NCBI GenBank assembly: GCA_965247435.1
Contig: OZ252019.1
Coordinates: 2,790,001 to 2,854,000 of the forward strand
Source of the DNA: Ilyomonas sp965247435
Lineage (GTDB): Bacteria; Bacteroidota; Bacteroidia; Chitinophagales; Chitinophagaceae
Length of the DNA stretch: 64,000 bases
Reading direction: 5' to 3'
The position numbers were made by a program, and so were the translations under genes. The notes below the pieces were generated by a model. It did not search any database. It saw only the letters and a program-made list of their open reading frames with translations, and had not been told where the DNA came from. How positions within the stretch are numbered: the first letter of the stretch is position 1; each line of letters opens with the position of its first letter. This document shows positions 32,933 through 42,369 of the stretch, one piece after another.

Positions 32933-34723
32933 ATGAAACATATAAGTGCGCTTTTAATCTCACTGAGTTTTTTTTATATGGGCAAAACACAACCGGGCAC
33001 ACTCGACAAAAGCTATGGCAACAACGGCTTGTATCTAAGCAGTAATCTGCAATATAGTATCATATCATCTGGCATACAAGCAGATAATAAAGTGCTGATA
33101 GGCGGTGCTGATCCGAATTCATTTCCAGAATACCCTTTTGTACTTTTCCGGCATAATACTGACGGCTCCATAGACAGCAGTTTTGGAAATTCAGGGAAAC
33201 TGATCACTCATTTTGATGGATACCGGGAAGGGCAAGGCTGGAGCTGCATAAAAGTGCAGCCTGATGGAAAGATAGTAGTTGCAGGAACTAATTACCAACC
33301 AGATCATAATCACTCGGGAGGTCCAAATCTTGAGGGTGACATTGTGATGGCCAGACTAAAACTAGATGGCAGCTATGATTCTTCTTTTGGCAACAATGGT
33401 ATTGTAATAACAGAACTTGGCAAAAACGAACAAATTTATGCTTTGGCCTTGCAGGCCGATGGCAAAATTATACTGGCTGGCACGAGTGACATTGCATACG
33501 GATATGCTCCCCAAATGCTGGTTGTACGTTATAACGCAGATGGCAAGTTGGATAATACATTTGGTAATGGTGCAGGCTATGCTATCTATCCTGAAACAGC
33601 CGATGATGCATACGCAGTTGCCGTGCAGCCTGATGGCAGAATAGTATTAGGGGGAGATTATAGCGTTCACAGCAGATACATGTTAGTACGCTATATGCCT
33701 GACGGTACCATAGATAATAGCTTTGGTACAAACGGAAGAGTTCTAACAAAGTTTAATGAGAATGGAGGCGATGAATTAAGAATCAATAGCCTTTTAATAG
33801 ATAAAGATCAAAATATTGTAGCAGGAGGCATTGCAGATATGAATAATATGGTGGTAGCCCGATACAAGCCTGATGGGTCATTGGATAACAGTTTCGATGC
33901 CGACGGCACTAAAACGCTGCACTTTGGAAACCAGCCGTCCAATTTAAATACTTTACTGCTGCAGGATGATGGTAAATTATTGCTTGCGGGTGGTGTGGGC
34001 GGCAGTGGCTTGTACACAAGTGATATAGCATTAGCGCGCCTGCTGCCAGATGGCGCTTACGACTCTTCTTTCGGTACTAATGGGCAAGTAGTTACGGACC
34101 TTGGCAACTATGAGCAAACTTCTCACGCTGTTATGCAAAGTGACGGGAAAGTAGTGCTGGCAGGCAGTGCTTATAACTCCGAAGGCTATTACGGCTATTT
34201 CCTTACCCGTTATAATGTTTATACACCTGGCCGGCAGCCCCTTGCCATCCGCATCAAACGCTGGCTGCAGCATCACGGCATAAGCTGGCAGGCAGGCAAC
34301 AACATCCGCTACTATGCCGTACAGCGCAGCCCTGATGGTATTGTGTATAAAGAAGTAGCTAAGCTCCCCAACAGTAGTAATAATTATGAGGATGCAACAG
34401 CGCTGGGTAAAGAAAGCTACTACCGGTTAATGGCTATAGCTAAAGACGGCAGCCGCACTTACTCTAATACCGTACTCATAGACGAATCTACACAGGTACG
34501 TATGTTTCCTAACCCGGTAAAGGACAACCTGCAACTGCAGGGCCTCGCTACAGGCGGCAAGACGGCGGTAAGCGTAATGGACCTGCAGGGCAACGTACGC
34601 ACCACCGCTACGGCAGGCGGGGGCAGCTACAGCGTAAACACCGCTAACCTTACGCCCGGCCATTACCTGCTCAAACTCCAGCACAACGGCACCATCACTA
34701 CGCAAGCTTTTGTAAAGGAGTAA
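32933..34723 (+). CDS. Secreted delta-60 repeat protein with type IX sorting tail
   Basis: 596 residues. Signal-like start (MKHISALLISLSFFYMGKTQ). Residues ~25-435 consist of about seven delta-60 repeats, each with DGSxDxSFGxxG, then VQPDGKIVVAGT or VQPDGRIVLGG; they form a beta propeller-like fold. The C-terminal ~80 residues (VRMFPNPVKDNLQLQG, then GHYLLKLQHNG) are a type A Por secretion tail, which directs export through the type IX system and attachment to the surface. A strong terminator follows. Ligand or substrate unknown. Confidence 0.9.
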   Translation: MKHISALLISLSFFYMGKTQPGTLDKSYGNNGLYLSSNLQYSIISSGIQADNKVLIGGADPNSFPEYPFVLFRHNTDGSIDSSFGNSGKLITHFDGYREGQGWSCIKVQPDGKIVVAGTNYQPDHNHSGGPNLEGDIVMARLKLDGSYDSSFGNNGIVITELGKNEQIYALALQADGKIILAGTSDIAYGYAPQMLVVRYNADGKLDNTFGNGAGYAIYPETADDAYAVAVQPDGRIVLGGDYSVHSRYMLVRYMPDGTIDNSFGTNGRVLTKFNENGGDELRINSLLIDKDQNIVAGGIADMNNMVVARYKPDGSLDNSFDADGTKTLHFGNQPSNLNTLLLQDDGKLLLAGGVGGSGLYTSDIALARLLPDGAYDSSFGTNGQVVTDLGNYEQTSHAVMQSDGKVVLAGSAYNSEGYYGYFLTRYNVYTPGRQPLAIRIKRWLQHHGISWQAGNNIRYYAVQRSPDGIVYKEVAKLPNSSNNYEDATALGKESYYRLMAIAKDGSRTYSNTVLIDESTQVRMFPNPVKDNLQLQGLATGGKTAVSVMDLQGNVRTTATAGGGSYSVNTANLTPGHYLLKLQHNGTITTQAFVKE

Positions 34724-34743
34724 ACCATTTATCTACATACAAT

Positions 34744-34777
34744 ACAAAAGCCGCCCTATATACGGGGCGGCTTTTGT
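34744..34777 (+). terminator. Intrinsic terminator of the delta-60 gene
   Basis: Perfect 13-bp stem acaaaagccgccc/gggcggcttttgt with an 8-nt loop, 20 bp after the stop. Confidence 0.9.
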
Positions 34778-34845
34778 ACATCTATAGAACTTCACATCAC
34801 CAACGGTATAAAATTTCAACCCATCTTTGCAGTAAAATAAACCCT

Positions 34846-35334
34846 ATGCATCTGACCGGTGGTTTCCTCTTCACCCTGTTTGCCGCACTGCTTCATCCTT
34901 TTTTTATTTCCATGACGGACATCAACTTCAACGGGGCAGATAAGGAACTGGAGATCAGCGTGCGCATCTTTACCGATGATTTTGAAAGCGTGCTGCGCAA
35001 AAACCATCCGAACGTAACTATAGACCTGCTGCACCCGGCAGATAAGGACGGGATGAATGGCTTTGTGGAAGACTATGTAGCAAAGAATATAAACATTGCT
35101 GTAAACGGTACGGAGGAAAAAATGAGCTTTACCGGCTACGAGCAGCAGCAGGAAAGCATCTGGGTATATTTTGAAATAAAAGATATTGCTACCGTACAGA
35201 AGCTTACTGTTGCCAATACGTTGCTTTACGATTTCAGTACCGACCAATCCAACATTATCCATGTAAAAGGGAGCGATAAAGAGCAAACCACCAAGCTGAA
35301 CTATCCTGATAAAAGCACAACATTTTCTTTTTAG
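34846..35334 (+). CDS. DUF6702-like exported protein
   Basis: 162 residues from the ATG at 34846. The TTG at 34774 would add 24 residues with no match to the family and would overlap the terminator. The start MHLTGGFLFTLFAALLHPFF is a hydrophobic signal or anchor; then SMTDINFNGADKELEISVRIFTDD and the tail IHVKGSDKEQTTKLNYPDKS match the pattern I know from DUF6702 proteins of Bacteroidota. Function unknown. It stands upstream of the converging CNNM transporter gene. Confidence 0.75.
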   Translation: MHLTGGFLFTLFAALLHPFFISMTDINFNGADKELEISVRIFTDDFESVLRKNHPNVTIDLLHPADKDGMNGFVEDYVAKNINIAVNGTEEKMSFTGYEQQQESIWVYFEIKDIATVQKLTVANTLLYDFSTDQSNIIHVKGSDKEQTTKLNYPDKSTTFSF

Positions 35335-35378
35335 CAGCACTTAAAATGGTAGTGCCTTAAACCAGCGCACCGGCCGGT

Positions 35379-36683
35379 TTACACCTTGCTGTTTTCCGCA
35401 TATTCTTCCAGCTCTATCGGCGAGAGGGTAATCAGTATTTTGTCTATGCGCTGGCCATCCATGTCCACAATCTCAAACGTAAAGCCACGGTATTCCAAGG
35501 TATCGCCGGTTCCCGGAATTCGCTCCAGGTGATGCAGTATAAAGCCGGCGAGCGTATTAAAATCTTCCGGATCATCGCCCTCCAGCCAATGGGTTTTGTA
35601 AAAGTGCGACAGGAAGTTGAAATACGGCAACTGCGCATCTACCAAAAAGCTGCCATCCTCCCGCGATACAATCTCGTAGTTTTCCTCGTGGGGCTGCGCT
35701 ATATCGCCAACAATCGCTTCCAATATGTCGTTCAGCGTTATCATGCCCTGCAGCGTTCCGTATTCATCTACAATAAACGCGTAATGGATCTTGGAGCTTT
35801 GAAATTTTTCCAGCACCTGGTAGGCAGAGTTGTTTACCGGCACATACACGGCCGGATGCGCAATCTCCTTCAGCGCCGTTTGTGGCATTGCCGCAAATAA
35901 ATCCTTCAGCAGGATCACGCCTTTTATCTCATCTATATTTCCCTCGCAAAACGGGTATATCGAATGTATGTCGTACCTGTTTTTTACGTCGGCCACGGTT
36001 AAGTTACTGTCCAGCCATACCATGTCGCTGCGGTGCGTCATCAGCGAAGTGATATTGCGGTCGCCTAAATGAAACACGCGTTCAATAATTTGCTGTTCGG
36101 CTTCTTCAATAGCGCCGTGCTCCGTGCCTTCGCTGATGATGGCTTTTATCTCTTCTTCCGTTACCGATGATTCCTGCGGCTTTATCCGGAACAATTTTAT
36201 AATGAGTGTACTGCTCTTGCCCAGCAACCAGATAAACGGATAAGTGATAGTAGAAACAACCTTCATAGGACGCACCATTGCCTTGGCAATACCTTCGGGA
36301 TTGCTCAAACCAATGCGCTTGGGCACCAGTTCACCCAGCACAAGGGAAAAATAAGTGATGATGATGATAACGATAGCCGTTGCAATATTGCTGCTGTAAG
36401 GGCGCAGCCATTCGTAAGGTTTAAGAAAACCCACGATGTCATCTTCTATATTTTTACCGGAGAATATACCGTTTAAGAGCGTTATAAGGGTAATGGCTAA
36501 TTGTACGGTGGAGATAAACAAATCCGGGTGGTTAGCCATTTGCAGGGCTTCGCGTGCCTTTTTATCGCCTTTGGCAGCCTGGCTTTCCAGCCTTGCCTTG
36601 CGGGAAGATACCAGCGCTATCTCGCTCATGGCAAATACGCCGTTCAGGATAATGAGCCCGAGAATAATCAGGAGTTCTATCAT
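35379..36683 (-). CDS. CNNM/CorC-type transporter-like protein (hemolysin family)
   Basis: 434 residues. N-terminal DUF21 domain with four hydrophobic segments (MIELLIILGLIILNGVFAMS ...) and the motif SEIALVSSRKARLESQA. The CBS pair is at about 205-335 (LMTHRSDMVWLDSNL; SSKIHYAFIVDEYGTLQGMI), and the CorC_HlyC domain is at the C-terminus (EDGSFLVDAQLPYFNFLSHF; YRGFTFEIVDMDGQRI). Family members take part in Mg2+/Co2+ efflux or resistance. The hemolysin name is historical. It stands alone on the minus strand. Confidence 0.92.
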   Translation of the reverse strand: MIELLIILGLIILNGVFAMSEIALVSSRKARLESQAAKGDKKAREALQMANHPDLFISTVQLAITLITLLNGIFSGKNIEDDIVGFLKPYEWLRPYSSNIATAIVIIIITYFSLVLGELVPKRIGLSNPEGIAKAMVRPMKVVSTITYPFIWLLGKSSTLIIKLFRIKPQESSVTEEEIKAIISEGTEHGAIEEAEQQIIERVFHLGDRNITSLMTHRSDMVWLDSNLTVADVKNRYDIHSIYPFCEGNIDEIKGVILLKDLFAAMPQTALKEIAHPAVYVPVNNSAYQVLEKFQSSKIHYAFIVDEYGTLQGMITLNDILEAIVGDIAQPHEENYEIVSREDGSFLVDAQLPYFNFLSHFYKTHWLEGDDPEDFNTLAGFILHHLERIPGTGDTLEYRGFTFEIVDMDGQRIDKILITLSPIELEEYAENSKV

Positions 36684-36949
36684 AAGTAAAGCTGCAAATT
36701 TAATGAAACAGCTAACAACTCATTGCAAAGCCTTACCTGGCCGGATAATATAACTTTTAAGATAAGTAAAATTGCGGGGTTATTGCAACAGTGCAAAAGC
36801 ACATTATATAGGAAAGATGCTGATAGCCGGAGCGGGCAAAAGCAGCCGCCTGAGGATACCGGCATAAGCCAGCATCCTTCTTTCAGTTAATGTTTATGTT
36901 ATCATTGGTAATGTGCAACTGTATGCCGGCGAAAATGCAATACAATTTG

Positions 36950-37405
36950 CTATACAGTCTTTTTCACTTTAATGGCATTCGGACCTTTATGGCCCATTTC
37001 CACTTCGTAGGTTACTTTGTCGCCTTCTTTTACCAGCGATTCCAGCTCGTTTACATGCACGAATGCACTTTCGCCGGTTTGCCCGTCTTTAATAAACCCA
37101 AAGCCTTTGGCATTATTAAAAAAGGTAACGGTTCCTTTTCTTATCAACTCTGCAGGGTCAAGCGGAACCTGTTTGGGTACGCCGATCTGCATGTCTTCCT
37201 GGTTAAATACTTTCTTGCGTTTAGGATCGGGCGGCGTGGCAGATATGTTGCCGTTTTCATCTACGTAAGCCAGCATGTCATCAAGGCTTTTGCCTTTCTT
37301 GGCGTTGGCTTTACGCTCTTCCATTTTTTCTGCTTTATCCCGGCGCTCCTGCGCTTTTTTCTTTTCTTTTTCCTTCTTGGCAAAGGTTTCCTGAGATCTT
37401 CCCAT
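36950..37405 (-). CDS. Cold-shock domain protein with charged N-terminal extension
   Basis: 151 residues. The C-terminal ~65 residues are a cold-shock domain with the RNA-binding motifs KGFGFIKD and SAFVHVNEL, and an ending GPNAIKVKKT. In front lies a Lys/Glu/Arg-rich helix (KEKEKKKAQERRDKAEKM) of about 45 residues and a linker with DMLAYVDENGNIS. This extended form is common in Bacteroidota and probably binds single-stranded RNA as a chaperone. Confidence 0.93.
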   Translation of the reverse strand: MGRSQETFAKKEKEKKKAQERRDKAEKMEERKANAKKGKSLDDMLAYVDENGNISATPPDPKRKKVFNQEDMQIGVPKQVPLDPAELIRKGTVTFFNNAKGFGFIKDGQTGESAFVHVNELESLVKEGDKVTYEVEMGHKGPNAIKVKKTV

Positions 37406-37521
37406 CGTTTATTAAGTCATTTTGTTGCCTATAAAGGTCGGCTTTTTATTGCTCTAAACAAAGAATAAAGTTTTTCCATAACAAATGATTAAGGATAGCC
37501 TCTGCTCTGTTAAAAAATTGC

Positions 37522-38817
37522 TCAGCGGCGGAGCAGCCAGCTTTTTGTTAATGTAAGATCACTTTTTCGCCATGTAAAAAACTGCCTGGTGCTCAATCCG
37601 TAATCTTTTTTAAACTGAAAAAGATAATATCCTAAATTAACTGCGTATCCTACGGTGCTTACAAGCGCCGCTGCCCCGATGCCATAAACCGGCACAAAGT
37701 AATAATCGCCCGCCAGCACTACCAAAAGCGCCATAAAAGCAGCATATACGCTTACCCGCACGTTGCCCTTGCCCGAAAAGAAGGAAGCTAAGATTACCAG
37801 CACGGAAACACAGAAAATTCCGGGCAGCAGGAGCAGCATTGGCACCGTCATCCTGTTAAAAGTACCGCCAAATACAAACGGGAACACCACACCTCCACCT
37901 ATCGCCACGCCAATAATCAGTAGCAGGTACACGGCCGACATTATTCGCGCGAGCAGCATCACTGTTTCGCTTACGGCGGCCCTGTTTTCGCCCGACGACA
38001 TCTGCGGATACACCGCGCTGGCGATGATTTGCGGCAGTACAATCAGCATTTGCCCCAGCTTGGAGACCTGCATGTAATTGCCAAGGTCAATACTGCTGCA
38101 AACAGGGCTCGCATGCACAAAATAATAATCTACCCGGTACACAAAAAAGAACAATACATTGGCGGCCAGCACCTGCAGCGCGTAACGGAAGAATTTTTTC
38201 ACATCGGGCCACGAGGGCAGCGCTATTTGCACCGCCTTTTTATGCGAAAGAAAGTAGGTAATAACCACCGCCGCGCCCTGCAGCAGGAAGGCATAGAAAT
38301 AAACATCTGTAATAAGCCGGCTATTGCCGTAAGCATAGTACATTTTAACGGCCACCACACAAAACAACCCGTTCAAAATGGCCAGCACCACGTTTGGCTT
38401 CAGGAAATTGCCCTCCGCATAAAACAAACAGCAGCCGTAATTGGTAAGTGTAATGCCAATGATGTAATAAAATCCGTAAACCGGCGCGTTTAACTCCTCA
38501 AAATACACATTTACGCTGTTGCCAATCCCCAAAACACCAGCAGACAGCGCTATTACAACCACCAGTGTCCATGCCATGCACAGCCAGAGGATTTTATTGG
38601 CGGCAATAGCACCGGATGCGCTAAAATACGTGATGCTTCCTTCGAGGCAAAAGCCCGCCAGCAACTGGATAAGCGATAAGGTGTTGGAAAGAAAGTAGAT
38701 TTTGCCAGTGCCGTCTGCATGCAGGCATCGCGACAGCACTACATTTACCGCAAAAAGGGTAACAAAGTACACGCCGCGCCAGATAATGCTTTGCGCAAGC
38801 AGTTTTTTAAAGTTCAT
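37522..38817 (-). CDS. Oligosaccharide flippase / polysaccharide biosynthesis protein
   Basis: 431 residues from ATG 38817; 39 bp more are open upstream to 38856, but MNFKKLLAQSIIWRGVYFVT is the usual flippase beginning. About 12-14 hydrophobic segments, with the typical early Arg/Glu pattern and AEGNFLKPNVVLAIL in the middle. MATE-like flippases turn lipid-linked sugar units across the membrane. It is far from the capsule genes at 54 kb and on the other strand, so its substrate is unclear. Confidence 0.85.
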   Translation of the reverse strand: MNFKKLLAQSIIWRGVYFVTLFAVNVVLSRCLHADGTGKIYFLSNTLSLIQLLAGFCLEGSITYFSASGAIAANKILWLCMAWTLVVVIALSAGVLGIGNSVNVYFEELNAPVYGFYYIIGITLTNYGCCLFYAEGNFLKPNVVLAILNGLFCVVAVKMYYAYGNSRLITDVYFYAFLLQGAAVVITYFLSHKKAVQIALPSWPDVKKFFRYALQVLAANVLFFFVYRVDYYFVHASPVCSSIDLGNYMQVSKLGQMLIVLPQIIASAVYPQMSSGENRAAVSETVMLLARIMSAVYLLLIIGVAIGGGVVFPFVFGGTFNRMTVPMLLLLPGIFCVSVLVILASFFSGKGNVRVSVYAAFMALLVVLAGDYYFVPVYGIGAAALVSTVGYAVNLGYYLFQFKKDYGLSTRQFFTWRKSDLTLTKSWLLRR

Positions 38818-38909
38818 GCCGCTGGTTAATCCATAAAAATAGCGCCCTCCGCGCACAACCTTTTTTCTTTTCTCCGTTTACCTCCTCCCCGCACCCCTTT
38901 CTTTATATT

Positions 38910-40232
38910 TTATAACCTTCGCACACGTTTAACCACCTGCCAGGCCACTTCTGCGCTCAACAATGCGGCTACTGCAAACAAGGCCGGCTTAATATTATCG
39001 CCCGATTCTGAAAAAGCACCCATCAGCGCTATGCCATAGATAGCTAAAGGCAGGAGTATTACCAGTATTAACCCGGCAACCGGAAGCGGAATCTTAAACG
39101 GGCGCAACGCCTCCGGCGCTTTTATCCGCAGGGCGATGAGCGCAACGTATTCTAAAAACAATCCTGCCCCATACACCGTGACATCTATTATCAGCAGGTC
39201 TTCAAAACTCCAGATGATCATCCCACTTATCACGAGCGCACATAAAATGATGGAGATATACGGTGTTTTATAACGGGGGTGCAGCACATCCAGCTTCGAC
39301 GGCAACAATTTATCCGCCGCCATTACCTGCGGTATGCGCGAGACCGATAATAAAATAGCGGAATACAGCCCAACAGCACTGCACATGCCGCCAAACGATA
39401 GCAGCGCGCCCATTTTATACCCGCCAAGGAGGCTGCCAACCGCCGGAAAGCCTTCTTCGTCCAATACTTTTAAAGCAATACCCGATTGCTGCGCAGCAAG
39501 CACCGCCATCATGTACACAATTATTATTAATACAAAAACGGCTGCTGTAGATTGTATATACGCACGCACTGGTTTCTCCACTTCGCCCGCATACGTGGTA
39601 GCATTATCCCAGCCGATAAAATTCCAGATTACGGTATAGAGCGCCAACCCCAACGACGAGGCGTTTACGCCTTCCAGCGATGGTGTTGGCACCGAAAGAT
39701 GCCCTTTTTTACTGTAAATGGCGAGGCCGAACAAGATAAAAAAGGGTATTACCACGATAATGCCCAGTATAATAGCCACTTTGCCCACCGGCACGATGCC
39801 AATAATGTTTAAAAAAGCGCCCAGCCAGATGATTGCGAGGCAAACCGGGATTTTATACGCCTCAATACCCGGAAAAAAGAACGCCGCATACTCTACAAAC
39901 AATACCGGATAGATGGCCAGGTCCACAAATGTATATAGCCACGTCCACCAGCCCTCGAAAAACGCCCACCGAAGGCCTAATCCGCGCTTTACCCACTGGT
40001 AATAGCCGCCTTCTACGGGCATCATGCTGTTAAGTTCCAGCACCGTAAGTATAGCGGGCACATCCCATAGCAAGGGCACCACCATCAGCAACAATAAAGC
40101 GCCATGATTGCCCGCATATACGAGTAAAGGCTCCAGCCCGTACGGCCCGCCGGATACCGTAAGAAAGATTACAGCAATCAGTTGCAGGGTTTTTAACTTT
40201 TTTCCCGTTCGCGCAGGTACAGCAGTACTCAT
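38910..40232 (-). CDS. APC-family amino-acid permease
   Basis: 440 residues, 12 hydrophobic segments. N-terminal LIAVIFLTVSGGPYGLEPLL has the GGP/GxE motif of helix 1. MPVEGGYYQWVKRGLG, a conserved E-G-G-Y motif in helix 3, supports the APC superfamily. The second half shows SFGGMCSAVGLYSAILLSVS. It imports or exchanges amino acids or amines; the substrate is not readable. 92 bp upstream of the flippase gene; the two may be cotranscribed. Confidence 0.9.
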   Translation of the reverse strand: MSTAVPARTGKKLKTLQLIAVIFLTVSGGPYGLEPLLVYAGNHGALLLLMVVPLLWDVPAILTVLELNSMMPVEGGYYQWVKRGLGLRWAFFEGWWTWLYTFVDLAIYPVLFVEYAAFFFPGIEAYKIPVCLAIIWLGAFLNIIGIVPVGKVAIILGIIVVIPFFILFGLAIYSKKGHLSVPTPSLEGVNASSLGLALYTVIWNFIGWDNATTYAGEVEKPVRAYIQSTAAVFVLIIIVYMMAVLAAQQSGIALKVLDEEGFPAVGSLLGGYKMGALLSFGGMCSAVGLYSAILLSVSRIPQVMAADKLLPSKLDVLHPRYKTPYISIILCALVISGMIIWSFEDLLIIDVTVYGAGLFLEYVALIALRIKAPEALRPFKIPLPVAGLILVILLPLAIYGIALMGAFSESGDNIKPALFAVAALLSAEVAWQVVKRVRRL

Positions 40233-40730
40233 AAGGCATTAAATATAAAGCGCGAAAACCGTAGTTGAGGAAAGGAAAGCCGGATTTTTGTAATAAACTG
40301 ATTAACGAATTTTATTACAGGCAAAGGAATACAACGGCTTCGGCCAAGCAAAAGAAAAAGCATCAGTATATATATCTGATTAGTATCAATTTTTAGCCTT
40401 CTGGTTACTGCAATTTTATCCGGCAAAGCCGCTTAATGAGGATGGTTCTTCCCGCAGGTATCGCAGACAATATACTATTTCATTATAATCTTAAAAACTG
40501 TAAGTCTGTCTTTAGGTATTGCATTATTGTGTTGAAAAACTGAGGGTAAATAATATCACCTCATTCAGATTGTTGGCAGGATGTTTTTAGCCTGATAATT
40601 CATTAAAAACGCAGCAAACCAAATAACATAACAACTATACGTATAGAAAAGGCGCAGCAAGGTAAATTACTTTGCTGCGCCTTTATATTGAAATAGCCTG
40701 AGAATAATAAACGATATAATTGCTGCCGGG
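40233..40730. other. Gene-free region upstream of the permease gene
   Basis: The only clear structure is the terminator at 40648-40684 for the lpdA gene. The rest is AT-rich with no credible gene. Confidence 0.6.
40648..40684 (-). terminator. Terminator after lpdA
   Basis: Perfect 13-bp stem aaaggcgcagcaa/ttgctgcgccttt with an 11-nt loop, followed on the minus strand by tttt. 46 bp after the lpdA stop. Confidence 0.88.
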
Positions 40731-42140
40731 TTAAATATCGGTAGCCTCGCCGTAAGCCATAGCAGTAGCTTCCTTTACTGCTTCGCTCATCGTTGGATGC
40801 GGATGTATGGCATTCAATATTTCATGCGCTGTGGTCTCCAGCTTGCGGGCAACGGATATTTCCGCCACCATCTCGGTTACATTGTCGCCGATCATGTGCG
40901 CACCTAACAGCTCGCCATATTTGGCATCATATATTACTTTTACAAAACCATCCGTAGCGCCGGCGGCTGTTGCCTTGCCGCTTGCCACAAAAGGAAACTT
41001 ACCGACTTTAATTTCATAACCTGCCTCTTTTGCGCCTTTCTCGGTATAGCCGATGCTGGCAATTTGCGGGTTACAATAGGTACAACCGGGGATATTGGCA
41101 TAGTCCATGCCTTCGGGCTGATGTGCAAACTTTCCATCAAGAAAACCAATGTATTCTGCTACGTTAATGCCTTCTTTGCTTGCTTTGTGCGCCAGCGCCT
41201 GGTAAGGCGTACAATCGCCAATAGAATAAAAACCGGGAATGTTGGTCTGCTGGTATTTATCCACTATTACTTTTCCTTTTTCTGTTTTTATACCAACCGC
41301 TTCCAGCCCGATATTCTCAATGTTGGCAACTACACCAACAGCGCTTAACACAATATCCGCTTCCAACGTAACCGTACTTCCGTCCGGTTTTTTTACCTGC
41401 GCCTTTACACCGTTACCGGAAGTGTCAACCGATTCTACCGTAGAGTTCGTCATGATATCAATGCCCTGCTTTTTAAACTGGCGTTCCAGTTCTTTGGATA
41501 CGTCTTCATCCTCCACCGGCACTACGCGTGGCAAAAATTCTACGATCGTAACCTTTGTACCCATACTGTTGTAGATGTAGGCAAACTCAACACCAATGGC
41601 GCCGCTGCCAACGATAATCATGCTTTTAGGCTGGTCCGGCAATACCATGGCTTCGCGGTAACCGATCACTTTTTTGCCATCCTGCTTCAGGTTAGGCAGC
41701 TCGCGGCTGCGCCCGCCGGTGGCAATCACTATATGCTTTGCTTCTACCGTTTGATTGTTACCGTCTGCACCGGCTACTTCTATTTTGCCTTTGGCGACTA
41801 ATTTTCCATAGCCCATAATGACGTCAATCTTATTCTTCTTCATTAAAAATTGTACGCCTTTACTCATTTTGTCGGCAACACCGCGGCTTCTTTGTATCAC
41901 CGCGCCAAAGTCGGGCCCGCCGCCGGTAACGGTAATACCATAAGATGCACTATGTTTGAGATAGTCGTTAACATTAGCGCTTTTAATTAATGCTTTGGTA
42001 GGAATGCAACCCCAGTTGAGGCAGATGCCGCCGAGGCTTTCTTTTTCTATAATTGCTACTTTAAAACCTAATTGTGATGCACGGATAGCAGCCGGGTAAC
42101 CACCGGGACCACTGCCCAATACTATAACGTCGTATGCCAT
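40731..42140 (-). CDS. lpdA: Dihydrolipoyl dehydrogenase (E3)
   Basis: 469 residues. FAD-binding GSGPGGYPAAIRASQLG at the N-terminus; redox-active disulfide in GGICLNWGCIPTKALI (about residue 40-45). NAD-binding GSGAIGVEFAYIYNSMG is in the middle. The C-terminal interface has the His-Glu pair in ILNAIHPHPTMSEAVKEA. It reoxidises dihydrolipoamide of the pyruvate, 2-oxoglutarate or branched-chain dehydrogenase complexes. No complex partner is adjacent. Confidence 0.97.
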   Translation of the reverse strand: MAYDVIVLGSGPGGYPAAIRASQLGFKVAIIEKESLGGICLNWGCIPTKALIKSANVNDYLKHSASYGITVTGGGPDFGAVIQRSRGVADKMSKGVQFLMKKNKIDVIMGYGKLVAKGKIEVAGADGNNQTVEAKHIVIATGGRSRELPNLKQDGKKVIGYREAMVLPDQPKSMIIVGSGAIGVEFAYIYNSMGTKVTIVEFLPRVVPVEDEDVSKELERQFKKQGIDIMTNSTVESVDTSGNGVKAQVKKPDGSTVTLEADIVLSAVGVVANIENIGLEAVGIKTEKGKVIVDKYQQTNIPGFYSIGDCTPYQALAHKASKEGINVAEYIGFLDGKFAHQPEGMDYANIPGCTYCNPQIASIGYTEKGAKEAGYEIKVGKFPFVASGKATAAGATDGFVKVIYDAKYGELLGAHMIGDNVTEMVAEISVARKLETTAHEILNAIHPHPTMSEAVKEATAMAYGEATDI

Positions 42141-42369
42141 AAGGAGAATTTAAAAGTGTACATGAAATTACCTGTATAAAGGCAATCGTGTGGTGAATGA
42201 TATTTTTCAGGCAGCGAAATTAACTGTAAAGAAGGAAAATGTCAAAAGCGACTGGGATTCGGGATCAATACACTTTTTTAAGGTAAAATGAAATTTTCAA
42301 AATTTAAAATAAGCATCAATCAATCGGGACTCTAATTGGGCATAAGCAGGTGTGTATGTTTACACAGGA

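Noticed and set aside
36890..37468. 192-codon frame antisense to the cold-shock protein
   Set aside because: Phe-rich mirror of the Lys-rich coding strand; the cold-shock domain on the minus strand is clear.
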